This document shows, one piece after another, positions 36,930 to 46,492 of a DNA stretch of 64,000 nucleotides. The translations under genes and the position numbers were made by a program. Each line of letters begins with the position of its first letter. Within the stretch, counting starts at the first letter, position 1. This stretch comes from Vibrio sp. ED004. GTDB lineage: Bacteria > Pseudomonadota > Gammaproteobacteria > Enterobacterales > Vibrionaceae. The notes below the pieces were generated by a model. The model saw nothing but the letters and a program-made list of their open reading frames with translations, did not search any database and was not told the DNA's origin. The DNA lies in the NCBI RefSeq assembly GCF_023206395.1, contig NZ_CP066149.1, positions 1,984,001 to 2,048,000 on the forward strand. The letters are read 5' to 3'.

Positions 36930-36990
36930 GGTTGACTTTTCGTGAGTGTTTTTTGAACAGCATGGTTAAGGTTTATAATTTGCTTCACTA
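36930..36990 (+). mobile_element. Terminal remnant of an IS427-like element
   Basis: GTTGACTTTTCGTGAGTG through AATTTGCTTCAC matches the left end of the IS427-like copy at 40660-40725 (including TTTTTTGAACAGCATGG). The rest of that IS is absent; the IS3 copy begins right after it. Confidence 0.75.
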
Positions 36991-38036
36991 AAAGCCGTCA
37001 AAAAAGACGCGAAAATCAGTGATAGAGAAAGAGAACTCGCCACTGAAAATGCCAAGCTCAAACGATTATTGGCTGAGCAAGCTGAAGAGCTAGATATCGT
37101 AAAACAGGCCGCCACCTACTTCGCGAAAAATCTAAAGTAGATTGCTATGAGTTTATGCTCGAACACCTGATGCAGTATAGGATTGTCCGTATGGCTAAGG
37201 TGTTTGGGATTTCTCGAAGTGGGTTTTATTATTGGATTGATAATCGCCATAAAGTCACTCAACGAAACGAGCACCGAAAGCAGCTTGATAGCAAAGTTCG
37301 AGAAGCCTTTGATGATAAAAAAGAACGCGACGGTGCAAGGCGTATTCAAAAAGAACTTGAGGCAAATGGTAATAAGCACGATGTAAAAACCATTGCCGCG
37401 AGCATGAAACGCCAGAGCTTAGTCGCGAAGGCCGCCCGTAAGTTCAAATGTACGACAGACAGTAAGCATAGGCTTCCTGTTGCCCCGAACTTGCTTGAGC
37501 AAGATTTTAATGCGACAGCACCGAACCAAAAGTGGGCTGGAGATATTACCTATCTAGCGACAAGTGAAGGTTGGATGTATTTAGCGGTTGTTATCGACTT
37601 GTACTCACGGCAAGTCGTTGGTTGGTCAATGAGCACGAGAATGACCGCAACTCAGGTCTGTGATGCACTATCAATGGCATTGTTCCGTAGAGGCATGCCA
37701 GAAGAAGTGATTATCCATAGTGATAGAGGTAGCCAATATTGCTCAAAAGACTACCGAGATTTAATCGCCGCCCATAATCTAAAACAAAGCATGAGTAGGA
37801 AGGGAAATTGCTGGGATAACGCCTGTGTTGAAAGCTTTTTCCACTCAATGAAAGTGGAAGCAGTCCAATACGAGCCGATAATGACGCGAGAAGAGATGCG
37901 TCAAGCACTCTTTGAATACATCGAAGTTGATTATAATCGAACAAGAAGGCACAGTGCTCTTGGGTATGTAAGCCCAGTTAACTTTGAAAAACAATATGTC
38001 GCTTAATGCGGTGTCCAGTCTTACTGGTACAGATCA
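36991..38036 (+). mobile_element. IS3-family copy (right of the fimbrial operon)
   Basis: It ends with CAGTCTTACTGGTACAGATCA, the inverse of the left end at 31453. The 5' end is missing: orfA begins within the zipper region (GCCGTCAAAAAAGACGCG, then SDRERELATENAKLKRLL). OrfB is complete. Orientation is opposite to the copy at 31453-32600. Confidence 0.9.
37155..38006 (+). CDS. IS3-family transposase OrfB
   Basis: A 283-aa DDE integrase-core protein with an N-terminal HTH_21 region ([13 protein letters not shown]), a QKWAGDITYL aspartate, the SDRGSQY aspartate, and [22 protein letters not shown] with the catalytic Glu. All DDE residues are present. It would normally be made as an OrfAB fusion by frameshifting; because orfA is truncated, autonomous movement is unlikely. 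Confidence 0.93.
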   Translation: MLEHLMQYRIVRMAKVFGISRSGFYYWIDNRHKVTQRNEHRKQLDSKVREAFDDKKERDGARRIQKELEANGNKHDVKTIAASMKRQSLVAKAARKFKCTTDSKHRLPVAPNLLEQDFNATAPNQKWAGDITYLATSEGWMYLAVVIDLYSRQVVGWSMSTRMTATQVCDALSMALFRRGMPEEVIIHSDRGSQYCSKDYRDLIAAHNLKQSMSRKGNCWDNACVESFFHSMKVEAVQYEPIMTREEMRQALFEYIEVDYNRTRRHSALGYVSPVNFEKQYVA

Positions 38037-38085
38037 GTCTATAATAAAAGTTCACTACTACACAACAAGTTAAAAGGATATTTTT

Positions 38086-38664
38086 ATGCTTAAACCCACA
38101 TTTCTATTAGGCTTAGTTGGCTTGGTTTCATTCCCTACATTTGCTGCTAATATCGAAGGGGGCTCATACATTGGCGCCGGCTTGGGTATACATCAAGATT
38201 CAGATACCGATGGTGGTGGTAATCTAGACGCTGAAAGCATGGGATATAGCGTTTATGGTGGTTATAAATTTAACCGTATTATCGGTGTTGAACTTGGCTA
38301 CACCGATTATGGTGACTACGATTCGAAAGTTGGTGACAAAGTGTTCTCTCCAACAGCATTGTCTGTTTCTGCTAATGTCGGTTACACATTTGATAATTCA
38401 ATACGACCTTTCTTTGTTGCTGGACTTAGCTATGTTGACCTAAATTCTGGTAAAGGCACTAATTACAAAATTGATGACGATTCTGGTGCTGGTTTCCACT
38501 TCGGAATTGGCGTCGAATATACTCCAATGGACAGACTTACGTTACGTCTGATTTCACAGGCAGATGCCGTAAATATCGAATTTACCGACAATAGTGGTAA
38601 GAAGCTTAAAAGCCGAGACACAGCGTTTAGTACCGTTATGTTAGGTGCCTCGTATGACTTCTAG
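38086..38664 (+). CDS. Outer-membrane beta-barrel protein (copy 1)
   Basis: A 192-aa protein with signal peptide MLKPTFLLGLVGLVSFPTFA and a mature domain of eight predicted amphipathic strands (GSYIGAGLGIH, YSVYGGYKFN, GVELGYTDYG, ALSVSANVGY, RPFFVAGLSY, FHFGIGVEYT and so on) ending in Phe (GASYDF), the signal for outer-membrane insertion. It belongs to the OmpA/OmpX-like small barrel group, which includes Vibrio adhesion and accessory colonisation proteins. AAAAGGA precedes the ATG. A second copy about 95% identical lies at 52557-53135 in inverse orientation. Confidence 0.88.
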   Translation: MLKPTFLLGLVGLVSFPTFAANIEGGSYIGAGLGIHQDSDTDGGGNLDAESMGYSVYGGYKFNRIIGVELGYTDYGDYDSKVGDKVFSPTALSVSANVGYTFDNSIRPFFVAGLSYVDLNSGKGTNYKIDDDSGAGFHFGIGVEYTPMDRLTLRLISQADAVNIEFTDNSGKKLKSRDTAFSTVMLGASYDF

Positions 38665-38686
38665 GTAAGTGTTCACCAAGCCCTAT

Positions 38687-38750
38687 TGACATAAAAAGTG
38701 TGACCTTACTCAATTTATCCCACTTTTGGTATTGAGTGATCATTCTGAGA
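38687..38750 (+). repeat. Dispersed repeat, copy 2
   Basis: Second copy of the 64-base repeat at 36829-36892 (TTGACATAAAAAGTGTGA ... GGTATTGAGTG). It lies just after the outer-membrane protein gene and just before an IS66 terminal fragment. Confidence 0.6.
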
Positions 38751-38764
38751 GATATTCGTTGAGA

Positions 38765-38965
38765 GGTAAGCGCCTGCGAACCGACTCATTGACTTTTTAA
38801 TATCAACACAGATACCGCCAACTAAGGCGGCATCTGTCACTCTGAACGCTATTCGGGGGCGGGAGACTAGTCCGTTTTTGGCATGTTCCAAGGAAGAAGA
38901 TGGCCATGGTCGTCCTCACTCTTCAGTTTCGGGATTTCTCGTAGCACGTATTCGAGATATGACTA
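38765..38965 (-). mobile_element. IS66 terminal fragment
   Basis: GTAAGCGCCTGCGAACCGAC and the following sequence match the right end and tnpC 3' end of the IS66 copy at 41214-41410 with few changes. The match stops abruptly at CGTATTCGAGATAT, so the rest was deleted. Confidence 0.8.
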
Positions 38966-38989
38966 AGTGATGTAGTTTATGACGGTTTT

Positions 38990-39182
38990 ATCAAATGTTT
39001 TTGGGTGAAGATTATGATCTAAACAAAACTGAGCAGCGGGCTGTTCACCATTGTAATACTGCTGCACAAAGCGTAACCATTCATGTTGAGATCTATGCGG
39101 AGACACTTTCGAGTACCTTTAACGATCAAAGTTAAAGGTTACGACGTTTATTGAAAGGATTGAATGAGTCGATTTAAAGACG
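38990..39182 (-). mobile_element. IS66 tnpA 5' fragment with element end
   Basis: On the - strand it encodes MSPHRSQHEWLRFVQQYYNG and so on, the N-terminus of IS66 TnpA, followed outward by the leader and terminal sequence (GAATGAGTCGATTTAAAGAC). The same end is found at 45722 and 47281. With the fragment at 38765 it forms an internally deleted IS66. Confidence 0.75.
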
Positions 39183-39254
39183 TTTACACCTAGAGCATCA
39201 TTTTGAGCCAAAGGTCGAAGGTAACTTCCGAACTGAAAGCGACTAACAACGGGT

Positions 39255-39300
39255 CTTTCAGCCCGTAATACTAAACCATCTACTTTAGTCGGTGGTTGTT
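39255..39300 (+). mobile_element. IS200-like left-end remnant
   Basis: CAGCCCGTAATACTAAACCATCTACTTTAGTC-type sequence resembles the left-end hairpin of the IS200 copy at 45893, with a degenerate stem (ACCATCTACT / AGTCGGTGGT). No transposase follows; the MFS gene starts here instead. Confidence 0.6.
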
Positions 39301-39337
39301 AAGTCGCGAAATGAATAAGTTGAGCATAGGCAGGTTG

Positions 39338-40654
39338 ATGAACAAGGACAAACAAAACAGCATTTACGAAAAAATCGTTAATGACGAAGATGCCCGCGCC
39401 TGTAAGGCTATTCCTGAATCAGCTTGTCATCAAGTTCCCGGCAACTTTCTTAAAATCATTCTCGCTCAGTTTTTAACGAAAGTCGGCGATGCGTTAACCA
39501 GCCCTAAAGTCACGTTGCCGTGGGTACTACAAAGTCTCGGGGCACCGGTTTACTTAATTGGTTGGCTCGTTCCTATTCGTGAGTCAGGTTCACTCATCCC
39601 ACAACTTAGTATTGCGCACTATATCCGTCGCCTCCCAGTAAGAAAATGGGTCTGGGTAATTGGTAGCATCTTGCAGGCTCTTTCCATATTAGCGATCGGA
39701 CTGGTCGCATCAACTCTGACAGGAGCTGCTGCGGGTTATGGTGTAATTACATGTCTTGTGATCTTCAGCCTCTCACGCGGTTTAAATTCCGTCGCATCAA
39801 AAGATGTGTTGGGAAAAACCATCCCCAAAAACCAACGAGGTCAAGTCAACGGCTGGTCTTCAAGCGCTGCTGGCCTTGTGACGCTGATTTTCGCTAGCCT
39901 TCTTGCACTAGCCTGGTTATGGGACGTAGAGCCGACAGAGCGTTTTTACAGTCTGAGTTTAGGGTTAGCGGGCGTCATATGGCTTATTGCTGCATTAGTT
40001 TATGCACGCATTAATGAGTATGCTGGTGAGGTAGGCGGTGGTCGAAATGGCGTCCTCAAAGCATTTAAACAGCTCGCGTTGCTTAAGACAGACGTGACCT
40101 TTCGTCGATTCGTTATAACTCGGACACTATTTTTATGTTCTGCGCTGAGTGCACCGTACTACGTTGTGCTGGCACAGCAATCCCTGGGTGGACAACTCTG
40201 GGTGCTAGCTCTTTTTATGTTTTCTAGTGGCTTGGCCTCCTTTGTGTCAGGTCCTTTCTGGGGAAGAATGTCCGATCGCTCCAGCCGTAGTGTGATGGTC
40301 ATCGGCGCAATGATGGGCGGGCTACTTGGCGTTGTTTTATTTGTTTACGATACGTGGGTCACCGCTAACCAAAGCTTCCTATTTGTGATTCCTCTGCTCT
40401 ACTTTTGTTTGTGTATTGCCCACGACGGAATACGAGTCGGACGAAAAACCTATTTGGTTGATATCGCTGAAGGTGACAAACGGACGAGCTATGTAGCCGT
40501 GAGTAATACTGTGGTTGGGATAATGCTGCTTCTAATGAGTTCTCTTGGTTTTATATCGAACTTTTTGAGCCTTTCATCTGTGGTGTTAGTGTTCTCTTTT
40601 ATTAGTCTTGCTGGCGTGGTTATGGCCAAACAATTACCAGATATCAGTGACTAG
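39338..40654 (+). CDS. MFS transporter
   Basis: A protein of about 438 aa with 11-12 hydrophobic segments and MFS features, including an SGPFWGRMSDRSSRS loop between helices 8 and 9 (the G-x-x-x-D-R-x-x-R signature) and a related IAHYIRRLPVRKWV loop in the first half. It is an inner-membrane exporter or importer of unknown substrate. The start is uncertain: ATG at 39338 has AGG at a fair distance upstream, while ATG at 39311 and TTG at 39296 are also in frame. It sits alone between IS fragments, as mobile cargo would. Confidence 0.8.
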   Translation: MNKDKQNSIYEKIVNDEDARACKAIPESACHQVPGNFLKIILAQFLTKVGDALTSPKVTLPWVLQSLGAPVYLIGWLVPIRESGSLIPQLSIAHYIRRLPVRKWVWVIGSILQALSILAIGLVASTLTGAAAGYGVITCLVIFSLSRGLNSVASKDVLGKTIPKNQRGQVNGWSSSAAGLVTLIFASLLALAWLWDVEPTERFYSLSLGLAGVIWLIAALVYARINEYAGEVGGGRNGVLKAFKQLALLKTDVTFRRFVITRTLFLCSALSAPYYVVLAQQSLGGQLWVLALFMFSSGLASFVSGPFWGRMSDRSSRSVMVIGAMMGGLLGVVLFVYDTWVTANQSFLFVIPLLYFCLCIAHDGIRVGRKTYLVDIAEGDKRTSYVAVSNTVVGIMLLLMSSLGFISNFLSLSSVVLVFSFISLAGVVMAKQLPDISD

Positions 40655-40659
40655 GGCAT

Positions 40660-41213
40660 GTTGAACTTTCGTGAGTGTTTTTTGAACAGCATGGTAAAGA
40701 GTTATAATTTGCTTCGCCAAAAGTAAAACCATAACCAATACCATGCCAAGAACAATGCTAACTGATACTCGCTGGGAACTGCTACTCCAAGTTATGAAAA
40801 GTACAGGTCGTATTTACGATAAAACTGAACATAGAATGACATTTGAAGGAATACTCTATCGAATGAGAACAGGTATTCCTTGGCGAGATCTACCCTCTGA
40901 GTTCGGAGAGTGGAGTACCGTTTACAGACGATTTAATCTTTGGTCAAAGAAAGGGATTTTAGATAAACTTTTCAAAAGATTATCTAGCATGGCTGATTTT
41001 GAATGGGTCTTTCTTGATGGCTCTATAATTCGAGCGCATCAGCATAGTACAGGTGCAGCTACTGAAAGCTCAGAGAAAGAGCAAATAGGAAAAAGTCGCG
41101 GGGGCAACTCAACCAAAATTCACTTAGCCGTAGGTAGTGGTGGTCTGCCGATTTGCTTTGATTTATCAGAAGGACAACGCCACTATATAGTGCATGCCGA
41201 AAGCTTAGTTGAA
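40660..41213 (+). mobile_element. IS427-like (IS5-family) element truncated by IS66
   Basis: The left end (GTTGAACTTTCGTGAGTG) and the first 155 or so codons of the transposase are present. The sequence is interrupted where the IS66 end GTAAGCGTCTGCGAACC begins. The 3' part is not found on the far side of the IS66. Confidence 0.85.
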
Positions 41214-41249
41214 CGTAAGCGTCTGCGAACCGACTCATTGACTTTTTAA
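40743..41249 (+). pseudogene. IS427-like transposase, truncated
   Basis: The product starts MPRTMLTDTRWELL and has the DUF4096 signature (GIPWRDLPSEFGEWSTVYRRFNLW) and the first catalytic Asp in FLDGSIIRAHQH. It runs to IVHAESLV and then crosses into IS66 terminal sequence (residues after about 155 are foreign). The second Asp and the Glu of the DDE triad are missing, so it is inactive. Confidence 0.85.
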
Positions 41250-42440
41250 TATCAACACAGATACCGCCAACTAAGGCGGTATCTGTCATTCTGAACGCTA
41301 TTCGGGGACGAGGGACTCGTCCGTTTTTGGCATGTTCCAAGGAAGAAGATGACCATGGTCGTCCTCACTCTTCAGTTTCGGGATTTCTCGTAGCACGTAT
41401 TCGAGGTACTCATACGGCTCACAGTCGTTAGCCTTCGCGGTTTCGATAAGACTGTACAGCACGGCACTGGCGCGGGCACCATTATGAGTCTTCGAGAACA
41501 ACCAGTTGTTCCGACCCACCGTGAACGGACGCACTGAACGTTCCGCTCGGTTATTATCCATGCTTAACCGGCCATCATTGATAACTCGTACTAGCTTCGA
41601 CCATTGATTGAGACTGTAGCTAATCGCCTCTCCCAGTTTACTTTTGGGGGGCACCTGAGTGACTGATTTATCTAACCACGCCTTGAACTCATTGAGCAGA
41701 GACTGAGTCTTTGATTGGCGGGTAGCATATCGCTCTTCCCTCGTCTTATCTTTGAGTGCTTGTTCAACACGATAGAGCTTTTGGAACCAACTGACTGCCC
41801 ACTGGATTTTACCCCCTTTACCTTGCTTGCCTTTTGGTTGGCTCTGCTCTGCCTCTATGAACTTGCGTCTTGCATGTGCCCAGCAACCCACCCACTTCGC
41901 CTCTGTCTTTTCATACGCTTTATACCCATCAACATGAAGGTATCCAGTGTAGTTTGACAGGTACGATTGAGGGCAGTGGTGACCCCGACTCCCTTCCTGG
42001 TAGTCGAACAAGACGATACCGGGAGATTGCGCATTACCGCCCCGGTCTGGACCACACCCGTACAACCAGATGTAACTTTTCTTTCTTTCGTCACCGAGCA
42101 CGGTCAATGTGGTCTCGTCCGCGAACAGAACATCTTGAGTAAGAAGGGTTTCTTTCAGTAAGGCGATTAACGGCTCTACCTTATCAGCGCAACGCAGTAT
42201 CCATTGACTCATCGTTTTTCGGCTGAGCGCTAGCCCATATTGTCTGAACAACGATTCTTGACGATAGAGAGGCAGGGCGTAGTGTTATTTGTTCGTGATG
42301 ATTTGCGCAAACAAAGAGGGAGTCGCGATGCTTTTCGGGATAATCGATGCTGGCGGTGGCGGTGCCATCAACACGAGGCTCTTTTCTCCTAGTACGTCAC
42401 ATTGACGACTGACCTTTTCTAATCCAGACATCGCTTAGCT
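41214..42440 (-). pseudogene. IS66 TnpC, nonsense-mutated
   Basis: The - strand frame 41298-42251 encodes the C-terminal 317 aa of an IS66 TnpC (VLFADETTLTVLGDERK, GCWAHARRKFIEAEQ, DNNRAERSVRPFTVGRNNWLF). Directly upstream the frame continues as KSIATPSLFAQIITNK, then a TAA where a Tyr codon is expected, then HYALPLYRQ. The zinc-ribbon region before that is degenerate, and tnpA/tnpB are missing. It inserted into an IS427-like transposase. Confidence 0.88.
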
Positions 42441-42565
42441 TGGTAGGTTGGATGAACGGCACTCATGAAAACGAAATGGCTTGCAGTGGAGGGGGCTTTT
42501 TCAATCAACGCGGCTGTTTCAGGCATAGTAAGATCCGTCAATAGGCGTGAGGATGAACTGATAAC

Positions 42566-42985
42566 TTAAAGTATGACAACTTCTGAGCCTACTTTATCAA
42601 AAGCATCAGAAAACCCAAAAGTTGTCAAACGACTACCATCCCACATGACAAAATCATTATTTTCCATGGCATCAATAATAAAGTTTCGTCCTTTCTGAGA
42701 AATGATAGTATGAATGCATTTTGAGCCTACATGTACACCATTAGCTCTGATTAATTGTCCTTGAAACGAAAATGCAGTTAATGAGCATAGCTCTTTAGGG
42801 AGGCCTATCATTGTTAAGGATATGTTTTCTCGGGAAACTGCGTAAAATTTAAATACACCAGAAACTCTGTGGTAATAAGAAACTTTTGTATTCGATTGGA
42901 TTAAGAACCAGCCTTTAATTCCAGAACCAGCCAAAAGATCTAACGAAAACAAGCTAGTGAGTAAAATTAATAAGATTCGAATCAT
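42566..42985 (-). CDS. Small secreted protein of unknown function
   Basis: The frame is open from 43096, but the first credible start is ATG at 42985, giving 139 aa with a signal peptide (MIRILLILLTSLFSLDLLAG). The mature part is about 120 residues with two Cys (ELCSL and SKCIHT) and a beta-rich pattern. I do not recognise the family. It stands alone between IS66 and IS5 remnants, so it may be cargo left from an island. Confidence 0.55.
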   Translation of the reverse strand: MIRILLILLTSLFSLDLLAGSGIKGWFLIQSNTKVSYYHRVSGVFKFYAVSRENISLTMIGLPKELCSLTAFSFQGQLIRANGVHVGSKCIHTIISQKGRNFIIDAMENNDFVMWDGSRLTTFGFSDAFDKVGSEVVIL

Positions 42986-43130
42986 GGTGGCACCCCAAGC
43001 AGTTAAATATATTGATATCTCAAAGCATAGCAAATAAGAAACTATACGCATAATATCGATACTTATTAACCTTTCGTCAATCTTTTTGAGCGACATGATA
43101 AGACGCTTGGAACCCCTATAGTCTATAGTT

Positions 43131-43860
43131 CGGCTTCGTTGCGTTATTCAGTGGCATTAAATCAAAAACCTACGATCGTATCAGCTACGTCTACTCCCTC
43201 TCGTAGCCTCATGCCTAAACCTCGTTACAAAACAACCAACTGGAAGCAATACATTCAATCACTCATTAACCGTGCTTCTTTGACATGATGAAGAGGCAAT
43301 AAGTGGGTGGGTGCAAAGCAAACAAAATAAGCTCGGGAGGCCGTGCCGGTTCAGGGATTTAGCCATCACGACAGCACTTATGGTGAAACGAGTCTTTTAT
43401 ATACCACTTAGAGCGCTGCAAGGATTTATAGACTCGATAATTAGGTTAGCCCATGTACCAATAAGTTGTCCGCATTACACCTGCATTAGTCGTAGAGCCA
43501 AGCAAGTTGAGGTCTCATTTAAGACTAAAACGAGAGGGGCTATACAGCACCTAGCCAGTGACGCTACTAGTCCTAAGGTTTATGGCTAAGGTGAATGGAA
43601 AGTCAAAACATACGCCGAAGTATCCTTGAGGTGTCTGGTGATGGCCCTTACGACACGAGGGAAAGCGTGCCATGCTGCTATTAAGATTAAGGGAGCCGTT
43701 GCGTTTATTTCCCAAGATTAGAGGCATCGTGGTCACCCTCGAAACCTCGCTGTGGTTTGTCTAAGGTTATTCGGCTCAAATAAGTATTGGAAAGAGCAAT
43801 ATGGTTAGCGCAACCTTGAAATACGCAGTTTTCTCAAGGCTTACTTTGATGATCAGATTT
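43131..43860 (+). mobile_element. Degenerate IS5-family (IS903-like) remnant
   Basis: The left end GGCTTCGTTGCGTTATTCAG and transposase pieces (KPRYKTTNWKQY, LAITTALMVKRVF, RGAIQHLASDAT) are recognisable, but the sequence has deletions and many stops after about 43590. It sits in front of the second J-domain gene exactly as the remnant at 27343 sits in front of the first. Confidence 0.85.
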
Positions 43861-44071
43861 AAGCGTGTATGTCACCTCATAGCTCAAGTTTGGGTTTAAC
43901 ATCCTTCGTTAGTTTTTGTTCTCTCTAAGAGCTGATCTCTAAAAACTGCAAAAATATCGTAGTTGTGTAAAAGAAATCTTTATCAACACTTCTGACTACC
44001 ATGAAATTTTAGGAACCAATGTCATTAAATGAAGCGTCTTAATTTTTCGAGCCATGAAGACGCGATAAACT

Positions 44072-45253
44072 ATGATCATCACTCTCAATGCCTTGAATGT
44101 TATGACAGCCTCCTCCCTCTCTTTTTTAACGACGACTTCACCCTCGTCAAAACAGAAAAATAAGCTCAACCAGTTATGGGGGGAGGTCGAGAAAAAACAA
44201 AGGTGCATCGAACGTTATCAAGCCAAGTTGGATGATTTTTATCATGACTTTAAAGCGTCGACTGAAAAGCAAGAATGTGCAGTGTGCCGAGCTACAGAGA
44301 AATGGATCCATCATTTGCTTTCTTTTATTCCACGTAAAACAATTAAAGGGCCACAGCGTGAGGCTCTGTACGATTGGATACAAGATGAGTTAACCATTTT
44401 AGAATCAAATCCCTTCAACCCTGTGGAATCGACCGCGTTACGTGAGGCGTTCAACCAATCGCTTTTGGCATTGCCATCAAATAAAGCCGATGTAGACGTG
44501 ATGACGGAGGACCAAATTGAGGCACTTCGCGAAGAGATGTTTATGATGTTGGGCTACGAAATTGATATCAGCTGTGACGAGTTAATGGCGATGATGGAGG
44601 AACCTCAGAAATTTCACGATTATTTACAAAGCGTGATGGCTGAACAAAAGCAAGAAGAACACACTGCAGAAGATGACATAGGTTGGGGAGCTGAAAACTT
44701 TTTCTCTCAAACTAATGGCGAAAATTACTTCGAGCCGTCATATCATCAAGCTAACGATACGCTTTACAGCGATAAAGAGATAATCAAGTTGTATTTTCAG
44801 CTGGCCAAACAATTATACCTAGATAAAGAAACAGGCGAAGACGAGAAGTCTGAGAAAAGCGCGCTAATGCAGCAGTTATCGCAAGCGAAGAAAGACAAAG
44901 ATGTAGCTGCCTTATTTATACTGGCTCAGCAGCACCTTCCTGATCATGAGATGATGATGGATGAAGGTATACTTGAACCCTTAACGATGGCGCTGACCGA
45001 AAAAATTGGGCAATTAAACAGAGAATACCAAGAACTTCAGCATAGTAATGATCTCAAAAGTTTGATTTGGCAACGATTTGGTGGGTGCAATAAAGCAGCA
45101 CGACAGAAAGGTTTAAGAGAGTATCGCGCCCATTTGCAAAAAGAGTCACAAGATCTTCTCGCTCAATGCCAAGAGATCAAAACGGTTAAGCAAATACAGC
45201 AGCGTTTAAAGCAGCGGATGGAGTTGTCTTACTTTGACAATCCGTATTTTTAA
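44072..45253 (+). CDS. J-domain protein paralogue (copy 2, HPD lost)
   Basis: This 393-aa protein is clearly homologous over its full length to the J-domain protein at 28404 (same helical N-terminus, acidic centre and C-terminus). In the J-domain motif the sequence is QLYLDK: His has become Tyr and Pro has become Leu, so it cannot be expected to stimulate DnaK. The frame is intact and both proteins keep the KSEKSALMQQLSQAKKDKDV stretch. About 110 bases before the start are also conserved with copy 1. It ends before the final FQIDPSELF segment because of a base change that brings a stop. Confidence 0.8.
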   Translation: MIITLNALNVMTASSLSFLTTTSPSSKQKNKLNQLWGEVEKKQRCIERYQAKLDDFYHDFKASTEKQECAVCRATEKWIHHLLSFIPRKTIKGPQREALYDWIQDELTILESNPFNPVESTALREAFNQSLLALPSNKADVDVMTEDQIEALREEMFMMLGYEIDISCDELMAMMEEPQKFHDYLQSVMAEQKQEEHTAEDDIGWGAENFFSQTNGENYFEPSYHQANDTLYSDKEIIKLYFQLAKQLYLDKETGEDEKSEKSALMQQLSQAKKDKDVAALFILAQQHLPDHEMMMDEGILEPLTMALTEKIGQLNREYQELQHSNDLKSLIWQRFGGCNKAARQKGLREYRAHLQKESQDLLAQCQEIKTVKQIQQRLKQRMELSYFDNPYF

Positions 45254-45329
45254 AGTGGATCCGCTTGAGTTGTTTGCCTAATTGTTTTTATACCCGTAAT
45301 TGACTGTGAGCTTGAATGTTTACATCCAC

Positions 45330-45600
45330 ACAGAACAGTTGTGCAAAGCCTGCACACACCATCTAACGTACGGCCGAGTACATTGTCAGTTAAATGATGT
45401 GCTTCAGAACAACTTGGCAACAGGCTTCGTCTCGAAGAAGTCAGAGAACATATGCAGTGCCCTGCTGTGAAAGCCAAGGCCATTCAGAATCATTGCTAAG
45501 ACGGCGCCGCCATGCATGTGAGACGTTATGATCTGAGTGTTTAGGAATGATGCGCTCAATAATACCGGATAAATTGATTTCATGACAGAAATCAGCGATT
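45330..45600 (-). pseudogene. IS1634-like (DUF4277) transposase fragment
   Basis: Read on the - strand, one frame gives HLGLIADFCHEINLSGIIERI and the next, after a frameshift, AVLAMILNGLGFHSRALHMF then SDFFETKPVAKLF. This matches the N-terminal DUF4277 domain of IS1634-type transposases. No catalytic part remains. Confidence 0.7.
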
Positions 45601-45892
45601 AACCCTAAGTGGTCTCATAGACAGAACCTAAGCATTAAGCTCAGCGTAAACTCCGTCTAACGTAATGTTTTCTTTAGACTTCCTATGCGCGGACTTTTGA
45701 GCATTCCTTGATATATAACGTAAGCGTCTGCGAACCGACTCATTCAATCCTTTCAATAAACGTCGTAACCTTTAACTTTGATCGTTAAAGGTACTCGAAA
45801 ATGTCCCAGCATAGATCTCAACAAGAATGGCTACGCCTTGTGCAGAAGTATTACAATAGTGAGCTGTCTTCCGCTCAGTTTTGTTTTCAGCC

Positions 45893-46492
45893 CTAAACCA
45901 CCTACTTCAGTAGGTGGTTATCATTCAGTTTGGCTTTGCCTGTAGTTCTACCCATGTTAAATGCTCCCTTGATTTTTAGCGAAGTCAAAGAGGACAAATA
46001 ACATGAGCAGATATAATCAAGCTTTCCACGTATTTTGGAGATGTCAATATCACATAGTGTGGACACCAAAGTATCGATTTAGGATTTTGAAAAACAATGT
46101 AGGTAAAGAAGTTTATCGATGTATAAACGTTTACTGTAATCAACTTGGATGTGAAGTCGTTGAATTAAACGTTCAAGTTGACCACGTGCACTTGGTAGTA
46201 AAAGTTCCGCCTAAGTTATCGATATCCAAGTTGATGGGCGTATTGAAAGGCAAAATAGCTTTAAAACTCTTTAGTAAATTTCCATATTTAAGGAGAAACA
46301 AACTCTGGGGTAACCACTTTTGGCAAAGGGGCTATTTTGTCGATAGCGTAGGGGTTAATGAAGAAATCATTCGACGCTATGTAAGACATCAAGAGAAAAA
46401 GAGCGCGTGGAGCAGCAGCAATTGGCGTTGGACTAAACAAAGGCCCCCTTTTAGGGGGCTCACATAAAGCCACCTTCTTTAGAAGGTGGTAA
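45893..46492 (+). mobile_element. IS200-family element inserted in IS66 tnpA
   Basis: Subterminal hairpins are present at both ends: ACCACCTACT/AGTAGGTGGT (45896-45919) on the left and CCACCTTCT/AGAAGGTGG (46470-46489) on the right, with one transposase gene between. There are no inverted terminal repeats and no target duplication, as expected for single-strand transposition. Exact cleavage points are not determined. Confidence 0.88.
46003..46467 (+). CDS. IS200 TnpA, Y1 HUH transposase
   Basis: A 154-aa single-strand transposase. It has the HUH motif HVHLV near residue 66 after NVQVD, the WTPKYRF strand near the N-terminus, and a C-terminal helix with the candidate nucleophile Tyr in RYVRHQEKK preceded by WQRGYFVDS. 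Length fits IS200. AGAGGAC lies a few bases before its ATG. It appears intact and could still be active. Confidence 0.93.
   Translation: MSRYNQAFHVFWRCQYHIVWTPKYRFRILKNNVGKEVYRCINVYCNQLGCEVVELNVQVDHVHLVVKVPPKLSISKLMGVLKGKIALKLFSKFPYLRRNKLWGNHFWQRGYFVDSVGVNEEIIRRYVRHQEKKSAWSSSNWRWTKQRPPFRGLT

Noticed and set aside
45896..46489. Hairpins considered as attC sites of an integron
   Set aside because: They are the subterminal hairpins of an IS200 element with its transposase between them; no integron integrase or cassette array is visible.
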